Shown here: positions 9,174 through 18,138 of the stretch, piece by piece | Layout of the letters: every line of letters starts with the position of its first letter | Numbering within the stretch: position 1 is the first letter of the stretch | Assembly: GCF_024220585.1 (NCBI RefSeq) | Contig: NZ_JAMXKF010000007.1 | Coordinates: 56,775-120,774 of the forward strand | DNA from: Dyadobacter diqingensis | GTDB taxonomy: Bacteria > Bacteroidota > Bacteroidia > Cytophagales > Spirosomataceae | DNA: 64,000 nt | Direction of reading: 5' to 3' | Position numbers and translations under genes: made by a program | The notes under the pieces: generated by a model | Told to the model about the DNA's origin: nothing | Seen by the model: only the letters and a program-made list of their open reading frames with translations | Database searches by the model: none

Positions 9174-10613
9174 CTATTTGGCGATGTACCACATCGATGT
9201 TTCGGGTGTCTTTGAATTAGCCTCCGCATTCCCCGAATTCCTGGTCAGTTCGGAAGACGGATATTTCATGCGCTGAATCCGTTTTCCTCCCAATTCCACG
9301 TTCATATTTTGCGGTAATGGAAAATCCCAATAGTCGTATTTTCTAAGGTCCGTCCAAATATCCCCGATCAGGAACATCGCCTTGTATTTTTCACGGAGGA
9401 TATGCAACAGTGTCAGTTGAGAAGCACCTACATTCACAGCGGCAGATGTCAGATAGGTGGTGATATCCGCGTCAGCTACCCCAAGTTTTACCATGTTAGC
9501 CCGGGCAATTTCCAGATAGGCCAAATGCGCGTTTTCGGTACTTCCTTTGGAGGTAAATGTTCCGTTGCCCGATAAAAATCTTGCCTCCGCCTCTATCGCC
9601 TTTACTTCTGCATAGGTCATCAGCAATACCGGCGACGTAATGGACGAGTGCCATGATTTCACCGTAAAGTCAACCGTTGAACCTGCGTTTGAACCAGGAA
9701 AAACGCCGTTGTAAGCAGTCTGACCGGTTTTCAGCGTCACTACTTTGGATAATCGCGGATCTGTGATACCCTGCACTTTTCCATTCATCAGGTCTACAAA
9801 AGTGCTTCCATAGGTTACCGAAAGATTTCCGGTGCTATTCGCCAACGCCACACGGCTGTACCAGGGACTCAAATTTTTAGTATTGTATGGCATTTGAAAA
9901 TCATCCGCGTTGCTTTTCATACCGTTCTGTAAAGCCAGCAATGCGTTATCCGCCGTCTGTTTAGGATTTTTCGCGGACAGATGCATGAGATATCTTGCCT
10001 TCAAAGAATAAGCGAGACGCGTCCATTTGCCTAGATCGCCTCCATAAATCAAATCGTCGGTACCCGGTTTTGCTCCTGTATTTTTCGCCAGATCCGTAAT
10101 ACCTTCATCAAGGAGTTTCTGAATGCTGTTATAAATTTCCTGTTGCGAATCATATCCAGGCTGGAAGTTTTTTGGTTCCTGGTCCGCTTGCGAAAACGGA
10201 ATATTTTCCCAGTTTGCCGTCGCCAGTCCCAAGCCATAAGCCATCAGCGTCTTCGCGATTCCGGTGTAAGCCGGTATATCGTCCGTCTTACCTTTGAGAA
10301 TGATGGTATTTAACTGCGGCACTACGTACAAATAGAAATTCGACCAGCCAATTGCATTTTCTGATTCCGCATAGGTATCGGTCCCGTTCGTCCCCAGATT
10401 ACTGCTGATCTGCTGCGCATACTGACACGCATAATAGGCCTGCTGATAACTCGCTTCGCTGACATAAAACTGCGCCGTAGGCAGTAACTCCTGCACGGTT
10501 GCATCCGGCTTCAAAGTCGGGTCGACGTTCACATCCAGATAATTGTCACAGCCGAAAGTCAGTGTGCCCAGTATCAGGAAAAAATATATCTTTTTAATCT
10601 TATTCATAATCAT
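9174..10613 (-). CDS. SusD/RagB-family outer-membrane lipoprotein (SusD-like type 2)
   Basis: A nutrient-binding surface lipoprotein of 479 residues with lipobox LTFGC (Cys22, or Cys20 if the third codon is the true start). The sequence fits the shorter SusD-like_2 group: DNYLDVNVDPT just after the Cys, ELLPTAQFYV, the segment GDLGKWTRLAYSLKARYLMH, and the closing LREKYKAMFLIGDIWTDLRK. It lies 33 bases downstream of its SusC partner. Start choice: two ATG codons (10613 and 10607) are in frame. The second is equally plausible and changes only two residues. Confidence 0.93.
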   Translation of the reverse strand: MIMNKIKKIYFFLILGTLTFGCDNYLDVNVDPTLKPDATVQELLPTAQFYVSEASYQQAYYACQYAQQISSNLGTNGTDTYAESENAIGWSNFYLYVVPQLNTIILKGKTDDIPAYTGIAKTLMAYGLGLATANWENIPFSQADQEPKNFQPGYDSQQEIYNSIQKLLDEGITDLAKNTGAKPGTDDLIYGGDLGKWTRLAYSLKARYLMHLSAKNPKQTADNALLALQNGMKSNADDFQMPYNTKNLSPWYSRVALANSTGNLSVTYGSTFVDLMNGKVQGITDPRLSKVVTLKTGQTAYNGVFPGSNAGSTVDFTVKSWHSSITSPVLLMTYAEVKAIEAEARFLSGNGTFTSKGSTENAHLAYLEIARANMVKLGVADADITTYLTSAAVNVGASQLTLLHILREKYKAMFLIGDIWTDLRKYDYWDFPLPQNMNVELGGKRIQRMKYPSSELTRNSGNAEANSKTPETSMWYIAK

Positions 10614-10646
10614 ACAAATTGAAATGATGGCTCTGTTGATGATCTG

Positions 10647-13600
10647 TTAAAAATTAAGGTTGACGCCAAACTGAAAACTACGGGTGGAAGGATTATTTCT
10701 TCCGACAAAACCGATCAGGTTGGTACCAGAGCCAAATGTGAGCGCTTCCGGATCATATCCGCGGAAAGGCGTGCTCAGGAAAAGATTGGTAGCCGTTAAA
10801 CTAAGCCTCACACCACCCTTGAAAACCGAATTTCCCAGCATCTTTTTTGGCAATGAATAATTCAGGCTCACCGTCCTGATCCTTATCCAGGAAGCATCCT
10901 GAATGTTCAGTTGCGACCAGCCATTAAACCGCGTCGAAGTGGAAGGATTGTATAAAAGATCATCAAGATAAACGGCCTTGGTATTCGGAGTGTAGGAATT
11001 ATCCGCCTGATTGAGCACCACGCCTTTGAAAATCACCTGCTCATTGCGTCGTTCCGTCAGTTTGATCGAACCGCTTCGGAGGGCATTCCGCTCTCCCAGA
11101 TCGATCGCATCACCTCCGTGCCGCCATTCTGCTAAGATGGACAATGACAGCCCTTTGTAATTGAATGTATTGGTAAGGCCGCCAATCCAGTCCGGTTGCG
11201 CATTGCCATATTGCGTCAGGGTGGTACTGGTTTCAGGAAATCCCGTGGTGGCGTTGATCAGCATCTGGCCATCGGGAGCCCTTTTGTAATCATAACCCCA
11301 CAAATCTCCTATTTTACTTCCTTCCCGGACTTTCAGCGAACCAACGGTATTGTCGTAATACGAAATCTCCTGCAAAGCATCAGGCATGTCAATAACCCTG
11401 CCGGTTAATTTTGACCAGTTTACAGCAATATCCCAGGAGAAATTCCTGACCTGAACAGGTTTCACATTTACCAGCAATTCCACACCCTTATTCCTGATTA
11501 AACCAATGTTGGTGAAATAGGTCGAGAATCCCGACGCATTGGAAACGGGTGCCTGTACAATCTGGTTTTTGCTGTCCATGGTAAAGTAGGTCGCGTCAAC
11601 CATCAGCCGGTTTTTGAAAAAGCGGAGCTCCGTTCCAATTTCAATTGATGTGGTTCTTTCCGGTTTCAGGTTCTGATCAGCGGCGGCCAGTTTTCTAATA
11701 TAACCGGGGGTAGTATTTCCATAGGGAAAATTGTCCGTGATGTCATAGTAAGTCCCCACCAGATAAGGCGTCGTCGCTTTTCCCACCTGTGCCCAGGAAG
11801 CTCTCAGTTTTCCATAGGACAGGATATCATTCTTCGGCAACTGTTCCGTGAAAACGTAGCCAGCGCTAAACGAAGGATATACAAAGGACCGGTTTGCGAC
11901 CGGAAGTACGGAAACAATATCGTTTCTGACCGTAGCATTTAAATATAAAATATCACGGTAGCTGAGTTTCGCATCTGCAAAAAAGCTGACGATCCTGAAC
12001 TGCGCCGGTGAATAAAATCTTTTTTGCTGATTCTGATAACTGGATAGATCGTTGGTAAAAGGGGCATTCCAGTTTTCTCCGCGCTCGTAATAGCTATCCG
12101 GCCTTTTGCTGTCAACCACGGCATTACCGACCATTAACGAACCGGCCCAGTTTTCACCGAAATTCTTTTGCGCTGTTACGTATAAATTGGAATTAAGCTC
12201 ACGATAATTCAACTTTTCATTGATCAGAAAGCCTTTTACCTGTATCCCCACGTCAAAGGTGCTGTCGACCTGACGATGCCTGGTTTCACGATACGTATCG
12301 TAAGTAATCTGGTACTTCGCAGAAAGCCAATCGGTGAATTTATAATTTAAAGTAATGTCTGAAATATAACGGTTGATCTTGTCGACGCGCGGGCTTTTTT
12401 CAACGAGGTAACGCGGGTTGTCCGTAAACCCGGGAAGAATGTTCTTTTGCGTACCATCCGGGTTGAGATAATCATTGACATCATACGTATTCGGCCAATA
12501 ACCCAACGCACTAAAAATAGACTTGTCGCCTGCTGGCGGCCGCTTCCCGCCCGAATTGATGTAATTGAACGATCCCGAAATATTGAAGTTTTTTGTCAGG
12601 TTATAAGCTCCCGCAACTTTTGCTGAGGTCCTGTTAAAATTGGTATTAGGGACAATCCCGCTCTGCGTATTTCTACCGAAAGAAACGTAGATATTCCCCT
12701 TCTCATTGCCCTTCGTCAGTGTCAGATTATTATTGTTACGATAACCTGTCCGGTAAAATCCCCGGAAATTATCATAAATCCTGTCCGTTGAATTCTGCGG
12801 GTCCAGCACCGGGCCAAAAGACTGATAAGGGGTTCGCCCCGGACCGAGCGGAATAAATTCGCCGAGCCTGCCCTGCAAAAACGTTGTTTGAATATCCGGC
12901 GACTTGCCAAGTACATCCATACCTACCGACGAAGAAACCGAAATATTCAGCTTCCCGGCTTTGCCTCTTTTGGTCGTAATAATAATGGCCCCATTAGATG
13001 CTCGCAGCCCATAAAGCGCCGTAGCCGCAGGGCCTTTTAATACAGAAACACTTTCGATATCGTCCGGATTGATATCTGCCGCGCGGTTCGTATTAGCAAA
13101 CTGCTCGGAAGCTCCCGGAGAATTGCTGCCTGCGCTTGGAAGTGGATTTCCGGCACTGGTAGAGTTACTGATAATGATACCGTCAATCACAAATAAAGGC
13201 TGGTTATCTGCCCCGGAACTCAGTGAAGTTACACCCCGGAGAACAATGTTAACCCCCGCCCCAGGTGCTCCACCGGATCCTGTAATAATGGCACCTGCAA
13301 TTTTTCCCTGCAAAGCACCAACCACATTCGAGTTACCGGAATTTCGGATTTCCTCCGATTTGACCGACTGAACCGAGTAACCAATGGCTCTTTTTTCCTG
13401 TGTCTGTCCCAAAGCGGTAACCACGACCTCGTTCAATTCAGAAACCTCGGATTCCAGCCTGACGTTAACGACTTTCTGATTTCCAATCTGTACTTCAATC
13501 CGTTTGAAACCGATAAAACTGAAAACCAATGTTCCGCCGGAATTAACTAAGATGCTGTATTCGCCCTTCTCGTTGGTGGTGGTCCCGAGCGAACTGCCTT

Positions 13601-13751
13601 TGACGGCCACGTTTGCTCCGGGAATTTCAGAACCGGCTTCATCCGTGACCTTTCCGGAGACAGAAATATTTTGGGCCATTAGTGCCTGACAGCAGAAACA
13701 GGCCAGAAAAAGCAAAATGAAGAATTTGTTGTGAAGTATTTTTTTCATCAT
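10647..13751 (-). CDS. SusC/RagA-family TonB-linked outer-membrane protein
   Basis: A 1034-residue TonB-dependent transporter, partner of the SusD gene just downstream. It has a signal peptide ending near MAQ (about residue 27), a carboxypeptidase-regulatory-like domain at about 28-105 (SVSGKVTDEAGSEIPGANV, GTTTNEKGEY), then VVVTALG. The plug includes IVLRGVTSLSSG and LFVIDGIIISN, with VLKGPAATALYGLRASNGAI. The barrel ends in FGVNLNF. Unlike the receptor at the start of the window it has no STN domain, so it is probably not under FecR-type control. Two tandem ATGs (13751 and 13748) can start it. The substrate is unknown. Confidence 0.95.
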   Translation of the reverse strand: MMKKILHNKFFILLFLACFCCQALMAQNISVSGKVTDEAGSEIPGANVAVKGSSLGTTTNEKGEYSILVNSGGTLVFSFIGFKRIEVQIGNQKVVNVRLESEVSELNEVVVTALGQTQEKRAIGYSVQSVKSEEIRNSGNSNVVGALQGKIAGAIITGSGGAPGAGVNIVLRGVTSLSSGADNQPLFVIDGIIISNSTSAGNPLPSAGSNSPGASEQFANTNRAADINPDDIESVSVLKGPAATALYGLRASNGAIIITTKRGKAGKLNISVSSSVGMDVLGKSPDIQTTFLQGRLGEFIPLGPGRTPYQSFGPVLDPQNSTDRIYDNFRGFYRTGYRNNNNLTLTKGNEKGNIYVSFGRNTQSGIVPNTNFNRTSAKVAGAYNLTKNFNISGSFNYINSGGKRPPAGDKSIFSALGYWPNTYDVNDYLNPDGTQKNILPGFTDNPRYLVEKSPRVDKINRYISDITLNYKFTDWLSAKYQITYDTYRETRHRQVDSTFDVGIQVKGFLINEKLNYRELNSNLYVTAQKNFGENWAGSLMVGNAVVDSKRPDSYYERGENWNAPFTNDLSSYQNQQKRFYSPAQFRIVSFFADAKLSYRDILYLNATVRNDIVSVLPVANRSFVYPSFSAGYVFTEQLPKNDILSYGKLRASWAQVGKATTPYLVGTYYDITDNFPYGNTTPGYIRKLAAADQNLKPERTTSIEIGTELRFFKNRLMVDATYFTMDSKNQIVQAPVSNASGFSTYFTNIGLIRNKGVELLVNVKPVQVRNFSWDIAVNWSKLTGRVIDMPDALQEISYYDNTVGSLKVREGSKIGDLWGYDYKRAPDGQMLINATTGFPETSTTLTQYGNAQPDWIGGLTNTFNYKGLSLSILAEWRHGGDAIDLGERNALRSGSIKLTERRNEQVIFKGVVLNQADNSYTPNTKAVYLDDLLYNPSTSTRFNGWSQLNIQDASWIRIRTVSLNYSLPKKMLGNSVFKGGVRLSLTATNLFLSTPFRGYDPEALTFGSGTNLIGFVGRNNPSTRSFQFGVNLNF

Positions 13752-13933
13752 AAGTGGAAGTTAGGTTATAATGACCAGAGCCAATAAAAAATATTCGCCC
13801 CAATGAATATAATATTTTATTTATTAAATATAAATAAATGAATTAAAGTATACTAACGACGAACCAATAAAACACCCTTGCTTCTAAAATCCGATCATCG
13901 AATGATTATAAAAATTAAGTTTTTATTTTAATT

Positions 13934-13947
13934 ACTATAAAAATAGT
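13934..13947. promoter_or_regulatory. Putative BlaI-type operator, copy 1
   Basis: ACTATAAAAATAGT is an inverted repeat (ACTAT/ATAGT around AAAA). It lies 35 bases before the repressor gene. The same ACTA-N6-TAGT pattern returns exactly 20 bases downstream, that is about two helix turns, as expected for cooperative binding of a winged-helix dimer. Confidence 0.65.
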
Positions 13948-13952
13948 TTGTT

Positions 13953-13968
13953 AACTACAAAAATAGTT
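13953..13968. promoter_or_regulatory. Putative BlaI-type operator, copy 2
   Basis: AACTACAAAAATAGTT has arms AACTA/TAGTT with a six-base centre, and ends 14 bases before the ATG of the blaI-like gene. The overall form is like BlaI/MecI operators (palindromes with TACA/TGTA-like arms), and autorepression is the obvious reading. Confidence 0.65.
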
Positions 13969-13981
13969 TTAACTTTATTGC

Positions 13982-14350
13982 ATGGAATCAGAGAAGCTCA
14001 CCAACAAGGAAGAAGAAGTCATGCAGGTGCTTTGGACCTTACAGCATGCTTTTGTAAAAGATATGTTGCCGCTTTTTACAGAACCCCGGCTTCATTACAA
14101 CACGCTGTCGACGATCATCCGCAACCTGGAAGAAAAGGGTTATGTGGCGCACCGGCAATTTGGCAATACCTACGAGTATTTCCCCGCCATCAGCAAGGAA
14201 GATTATCAGAACAATTTTGTATTGAAAAAGGTCGTCGGAAACTATTTCAATGACTCTTACAGGGATCTTGTCGCGTATTTTGCCAAAAACGAAAAAGTAA
14301 GTCCTGACGAGTTGAGAGAAATTATCAGGATGATTGAAGAAGGAGAGTAA
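13982..14350 (+). CDS. BlaI/MecI/CopY-family transcriptional repressor
   Basis: A 122-residue winged-helix repressor of the penicillinase-repressor family. Residues about 8-75 form the wHTH: LTNKEEEVMQVLWTLQHAFV, then LHYNTLSTIIRNLEEKGYV as recognition helix and wing entry. The C-terminal helices (about 80-122) are the dimerisation and cleavage region. It is followed 32 bases later by an M56 peptidase gene, the classic BlaI-BlaR1 arrangement in which the membrane peptidase relieves repression. Two palindromes with ACTA-N6-TAGT form lie just upstream, so it probably represses its own operon. No beta-lactamase gene is adjacent, so the inducing signal is unknown. Confidence 0.9.
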   Translation: MESEKLTNKEEEVMQVLWTLQHAFVKDMLPLFTEPRLHYNTLSTIIRNLEEKGYVAHRQFGNTYEYFPAISKEDYQNNFVLKKVVGNYFNDSYRDLVAYFAKNEKVSPDELREIIRMIEEGE

Positions 14351-14382
14351 AAACGATGTCTTAAAATTTAAATTAAAGACCA

Positions 14383-16173
14383 ATGCTCATCACTTATCTG
14401 CTTAAAGTCAGCCTCTTGCTTGCTGTCCTCACGCTCGGATATCGCTGGCTTATCCAATTTGAAACTTTCTCAAAAATCAACCGGGCCCTGTTATGGCTTA
14501 ATGTCGTCGCGGCCTGGTCGCTCCCTTTCATGCCGCTTCCCAACTGGGGACCGGTGACAGTGCAGCAGGAATTCCACCACAGGATTCCGGAAATCGTAAA
14601 GGCAGCTCCGGTAATACAGGAGAAAATAGTCCAGGCGGGTTTTCCGGTTTCCACTGTTCAAAATCTGCAATCGACAAACTGGCATTGGATGGACTGGATT
14701 ATGGCTCTATACCTTTTGGGGGTCATCGTCCTGACTGCACGGTTTTTATTTCAGGTAGGAAAACTGCTGTTTGCTTTATGGAAACTGCCATCGGAACGAC
14801 TGGAAAACGGTATTATTTTAATCCGAAATGCTGATAACTCCGCGCCTTATTCCTTTTTTCGCTGGATCATCTGTAATCCTGAAAAACACGCCCCGGATGA
14901 AATGGATCATATTTTAGCCCATGAGACAGAACACGTGCATCAATGGCATAGTCTGGATCTTTTGCTTGCGGAAACCCAGCGAATACTGCTTTGGTTTAAC
15001 CCGGTTTCTTGGTTTCATCAGCAACTAGTCCAGGAAAACCTGGAATATCTGGCTGACCGTGCGGTACTTGAAAATGGTTTTCACAAAAAGCAGTACCAGT
15101 TCAGTTTACTCAAAGCGGTCATGCAACAGCATGAATTACCGCTAACCAATTCCTTTGCCCAGTCACTATTAAAAAAACGCATTAAAATGATGAACAGAAA
15201 GCCATCTGCCGTTTGGGTTTTGGGAAAATACGGAGTTTTGATCGCTTTGATCTATCTATCCTCTGCGTTTGTGGCGCCTTACAAAAATAAGCTGATAAGT
15301 ACTTTCCCGAAGGCCTTGCAACCTGTGTTAACTTCTTTCAGCCAGACTTCCCATTTTTCCGACAACGCTCAAAACCAGGGAGAGACAGCTGTTAATAGTC
15401 CGCAAAATGTTCCCGTGGTAAAACCGAAAATTACCTTAACTCCTATTATCGACAGTTCTGAAATCAGTTCTGTTGCCAGTAAGTGGGTTATAAAAACCGA
15501 CAAAAGTCTTCATTGGGCCATTTCTCCGCTTGCCACAATAACCGACATTGCAGCAGTCAAAAGTGCAATCGAGGATTTTGGCGGTTCCTTTTCGGTTTAC
15601 ACGTTACAGTACGATGCGGAGCAATCATTTATAACAAATCTCGTTGCAGCCGTCACCTATCAACGAGGCATGGGCGTCACCGACATTCCAAAAGAGGTGG
15701 CATTAAATGAACCTATGAAAGGAATTGCCGGGGTACTTTACAAGGATTCAGGATTAAGTATGGGTTACAATTCCGTTGAAGGACAAAAATCACTTTCCAA
15801 TATGCTGAAAGAAGATTACGAAAAGGCACTCCACAGAAAAAAGCTTCACAAAGCAACGTACATCCGAAACGCCATATTGGAAAAATTTGATAAGGAAAAC
15901 ACAGGAATTGAGCGTGAAGTAAGTATCGGTTTCCCGCAGAGTTCCTTTGGATACGGCCCCTCGCGTCAGCCGTTGGAGGAATTGGGAATTGATAAGACAA
16001 AGGAAAATCTTCTACTGATCAGGAAAGAAAATTGGAACACTCATTATTATCGAAACGACCAAGCTTCGAGTATGGAAGCCCTGAACTCCATATCGGTCAG
16101 CGATATCCATGAAGTACACTATGTTAAATACAAAAATGGGAAAGAATATTATCTGGTGATCACAAAACAATAA
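14383..16173 (+). CDS. M56-family (BlaR1/MecR1-type) membrane metallopeptidase
   Basis: A 596-residue membrane sensor-peptidase. The N-terminal half has several hydrophobic segments (from ITYLLKVSLLLAVLTLGY, also near 107-125) and the zinc motif HETEH at residues 180-184. Downstream are the family signatures LLWFNPVSWF and ENLEYLADRAV, the latter with the third zinc ligand. A further membrane segment lies near 275-295 (LIALIYLSSAFVAPY). The roughly 300-residue C-terminal part is predicted to be outside the cytoplasm; it is not a recognisable penicillin-binding sensor domain and has no clear name. It is co-transcribed with the BlaI-type repressor and presumably triggers its inactivation. The ligand is unknown. 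Confidence 0.88.
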   Translation: MLITYLLKVSLLLAVLTLGYRWLIQFETFSKINRALLWLNVVAAWSLPFMPLPNWGPVTVQQEFHHRIPEIVKAAPVIQEKIVQAGFPVSTVQNLQSTNWHWMDWIMALYLLGVIVLTARFLFQVGKLLFALWKLPSERLENGIILIRNADNSAPYSFFRWIICNPEKHAPDEMDHILAHETEHVHQWHSLDLLLAETQRILLWFNPVSWFHQQLVQENLEYLADRAVLENGFHKKQYQFSLLKAVMQQHELPLTNSFAQSLLKKRIKMMNRKPSAVWVLGKYGVLIALIYLSSAFVAPYKNKLISTFPKALQPVLTSFSQTSHFSDNAQNQGETAVNSPQNVPVVKPKITLTPIIDSSEISSVASKWVIKTDKSLHWAISPLATITDIAAVKSAIEDFGGSFSVYTLQYDAEQSFITNLVAAVTYQRGMGVTDIPKEVALNEPMKGIAGVLYKDSGLSMGYNSVEGQKSLSNMLKEDYEKALHRKKLHKATYIRNAILEKFDKENTGIEREVSIGFPQSSFGYGPSRQPLEELGIDKTKENLLLIRKENWNTHYYRNDQASSMEALNSISVSDIHEVHYVKYKNGKEYYLVITKQ

Positions 16174-16203
16174 AGGACCATCCTTTCGGGACAGTCCTTT
16201 ATT
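16172..16203. terminator. Bidirectional terminator between convergent genes
   Basis: Arms AAAGGAC (16172-16178) and GTCCTTT (16194-16200) enclose an inner TCC/GGA stem. The hairpin lies between the M56 peptidase stop and the convergent phosphomutase stop. Confidence 0.65.
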
Positions 16204-16224
16204 GTATGACTTAAAATCTAATCG

Positions 16225-17988
16225 TTATTTCAACCCCAACTCCTCACCAATTGCAGTCACTTTTTCCTTCAAACCAGCATAAACACTGTCGAACTCTGCT
16301 TTGCCCTGAAGCTCCGCGCGGACACCGACATAGAATTTAATCTTAGGCTCGGTTCCGGAAGGACGGCAGGTAAACTTGGTGCCATCCACCGTAAAGAATT
16401 GCAATACATTCGATGATTCGATACCCATTTCTCCCGAAGGAATAGCGGTTGTAGTTCCGGTTGTGAAATCGGTTGTGGTTAATGCCTTGTAATCATCCAT
16501 GCGGATAACATCAGAACCGGCCAATGTCTTAGGCGGGTTGGCACGGAAATCAGCCATCATCTGCTGAATTTCCTCTGCACCGGTTTTTCCTTTTTTCGTC
16601 AACGAAATCAGCCCTTCGTAATAGAATCCGAATTGCTTGTAGATTTCGATCAGCATATCAAAAAGGCTCAAACCTTTATCCTTCGCATAGGCCGTCAACT
16701 CGGCGATCATCGCACAGGAAGCAATGGCGTCCTTATCGCGAACAGCATCCCCGATCAGATAACCGTAACTTTCTTCACCACCGCCGATAAACTGCTCAAC
16801 CCCTTCTTTTTCACGGATTACCTGCGCAATGTATTTGAAACCGGTAAGCGTATTATAACATTGCACGCCATAAGAGGCAGCCATTTTATCGATCAGATCG
16901 GTTGTAACAATGGTCTTACAAACAAACTGGGTACCCGTCAGTTTCCCTGCATCTTTCCAGGCGTTCAACAGATAATAGATCAAAACGCTGGCGGTCTGGT
17001 TACCATTCAAAAGCTGAATTTCGCCATGGTGGTTTTTTGCAGCAATACCCACGCGGTCCGCGTCCGGGTCTGTACCCAAAACAAGGTCAGCATCAATTTC
17101 CTTCGCTTTATCAACCGCTTTGGACATCGCTTCACTCTCTTCCGGGTTTGGATAAACAACCGTCGGGAACTGACCGTTTCCATTGGGTTCAGCCTGCTCC
17201 TCGATCACCGTCACCGACTCAAAACCCATTTTCTTTAACAATGGCGGCACGAGCGTTACACCCGTTCCGTGCAAAGGCGTGTATACAATTTTCAAATCCT
17301 TCTGGCGCGCAATCGCATCTTTCGAGATTGAAAGAGAAAGGATATGATCAAGATATTTTTCGTCAATATCCGCACCGATCTTAATTACTTTTGAAGGATC
17401 ACCTTCAAACTTGATATCGTCGATCGATTTTATTGCGTTTACTTCGTCAATAATATTAGCGTCATGCGGTGCAACAACCTGAGATCCGTCGGTCCAATAA
17501 GCCTTGTAACCGTTATATTCCTTCGGGTTGTGAGAAGCGGTAACCACTACCCCACTGTGACAGTTCAACTGACGGATCGCAAAAGACAATTCCGGGGTCG
17601 GACGTAATGCTTCGAAAAGATAAACGGTAATGCCACTGGCTGAGAAAATATCCGCGATGATCTGAGAAAATTCGTCAGACTTGATGCGGCTATCGTATGC
17701 AATCGCTACTTTAATTTCTTCATTCGGGAATGCCTTGTTCAGGTAATTGGCCAAACCTTGCGTAGCCGTTCCAACAGTGTAACGGTTCATGCGGTTTGAA
17801 CCTACACCAATTAATCCACGTAAACCACCCGTTCCAAATTCCAGATCCTTGTAAAATGCATCAGTAAGTTCAGTATCATTTCCTTCGTCAATCAATTTCT
17901 GGATTGATTGTTTGGTATCGATATCATAATCGCCTTCAAGCCATGTGTTTACTTTGGCCAGGACATTCGGATCTAATTGTGCGGTCAT
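16225..17988 (-). CDS. Phosphoglucomutase/phosphomannomutase (alpha-D-phosphohexomutase family)
   Basis: Cytosolic enzyme interconverting hexose 1- and 6-phosphates, linking glycolysis to glycogen and cell-wall sugar synthesis. The 587 residues show all family landmarks: FGTGGLRG (51-58), the catalytic phosphoserine loop TASHNPKEYNGYKAY (Ser152), the metal loop DPDADR (Asp307, 309, 311), the sugar-binding loop GGGEESYG (402-409) and the C-terminal phosphate-binding loop RPSGTEPKIKFY. The size fits the PGM2/PMM-like bacterial group that often prefers glucose 1-phosphate. It precedes a GH63-like glucosidase gene (18139-20829), also on the minus strand. The choice between glucose and mannose substrate is not settled by sequence alone. 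Confidence 0.93.
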   Translation of the reverse strand: MTAQLDPNVLAKVNTWLEGDYDIDTKQSIQKLIDEGNDTELTDAFYKDLEFGTGGLRGLIGVGSNRMNRYTVGTATQGLANYLNKAFPNEEIKVAIAYDSRIKSDEFSQIIADIFSASGITVYLFEALRPTPELSFAIRQLNCHSGVVVTASHNPKEYNGYKAYWTDGSQVVAPHDANIIDEVNAIKSIDDIKFEGDPSKVIKIGADIDEKYLDHILSLSISKDAIARQKDLKIVYTPLHGTGVTLVPPLLKKMGFESVTVIEEQAEPNGNGQFPTVVYPNPEESEAMSKAVDKAKEIDADLVLGTDPDADRVGIAAKNHHGEIQLLNGNQTASVLIYYLLNAWKDAGKLTGTQFVCKTIVTTDLIDKMAASYGVQCYNTLTGFKYIAQVIREKEGVEQFIGGGEESYGYLIGDAVRDKDAIASCAMIAELTAYAKDKGLSLFDMLIEIYKQFGFYYEGLISLTKKGKTGAEEIQQMMADFRANPPKTLAGSDVIRMDDYKALTTTDFTTGTTTAIPSGEMGIESSNVLQFFTVDGTKFTCRPSGTEPKIKFYVGVRAELQGKAEFDSVYAGLKEKVTAIGEELGLK

Positions 17989-18138
17989 AATTAATTGAAA
18001 GATGGTTTTCAGAAACAGTTAGTTTTAAAAATTCAGCCTCGTTGCTGTAAAATCTTTTTACGGATCTTAGCAGCAAAAAGACTAAAAATATCGTTCTCGT
18101 TGAGTTATTAATTTTATAAAAGTAAAAATATACGGCAA

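Noticed and set aside
16633..17238. A 201-codon frame opposite the phosphomutase
   Set aside because: The real gene is on the minus strand with all catalytic motifs; this frame is a shadow of it.
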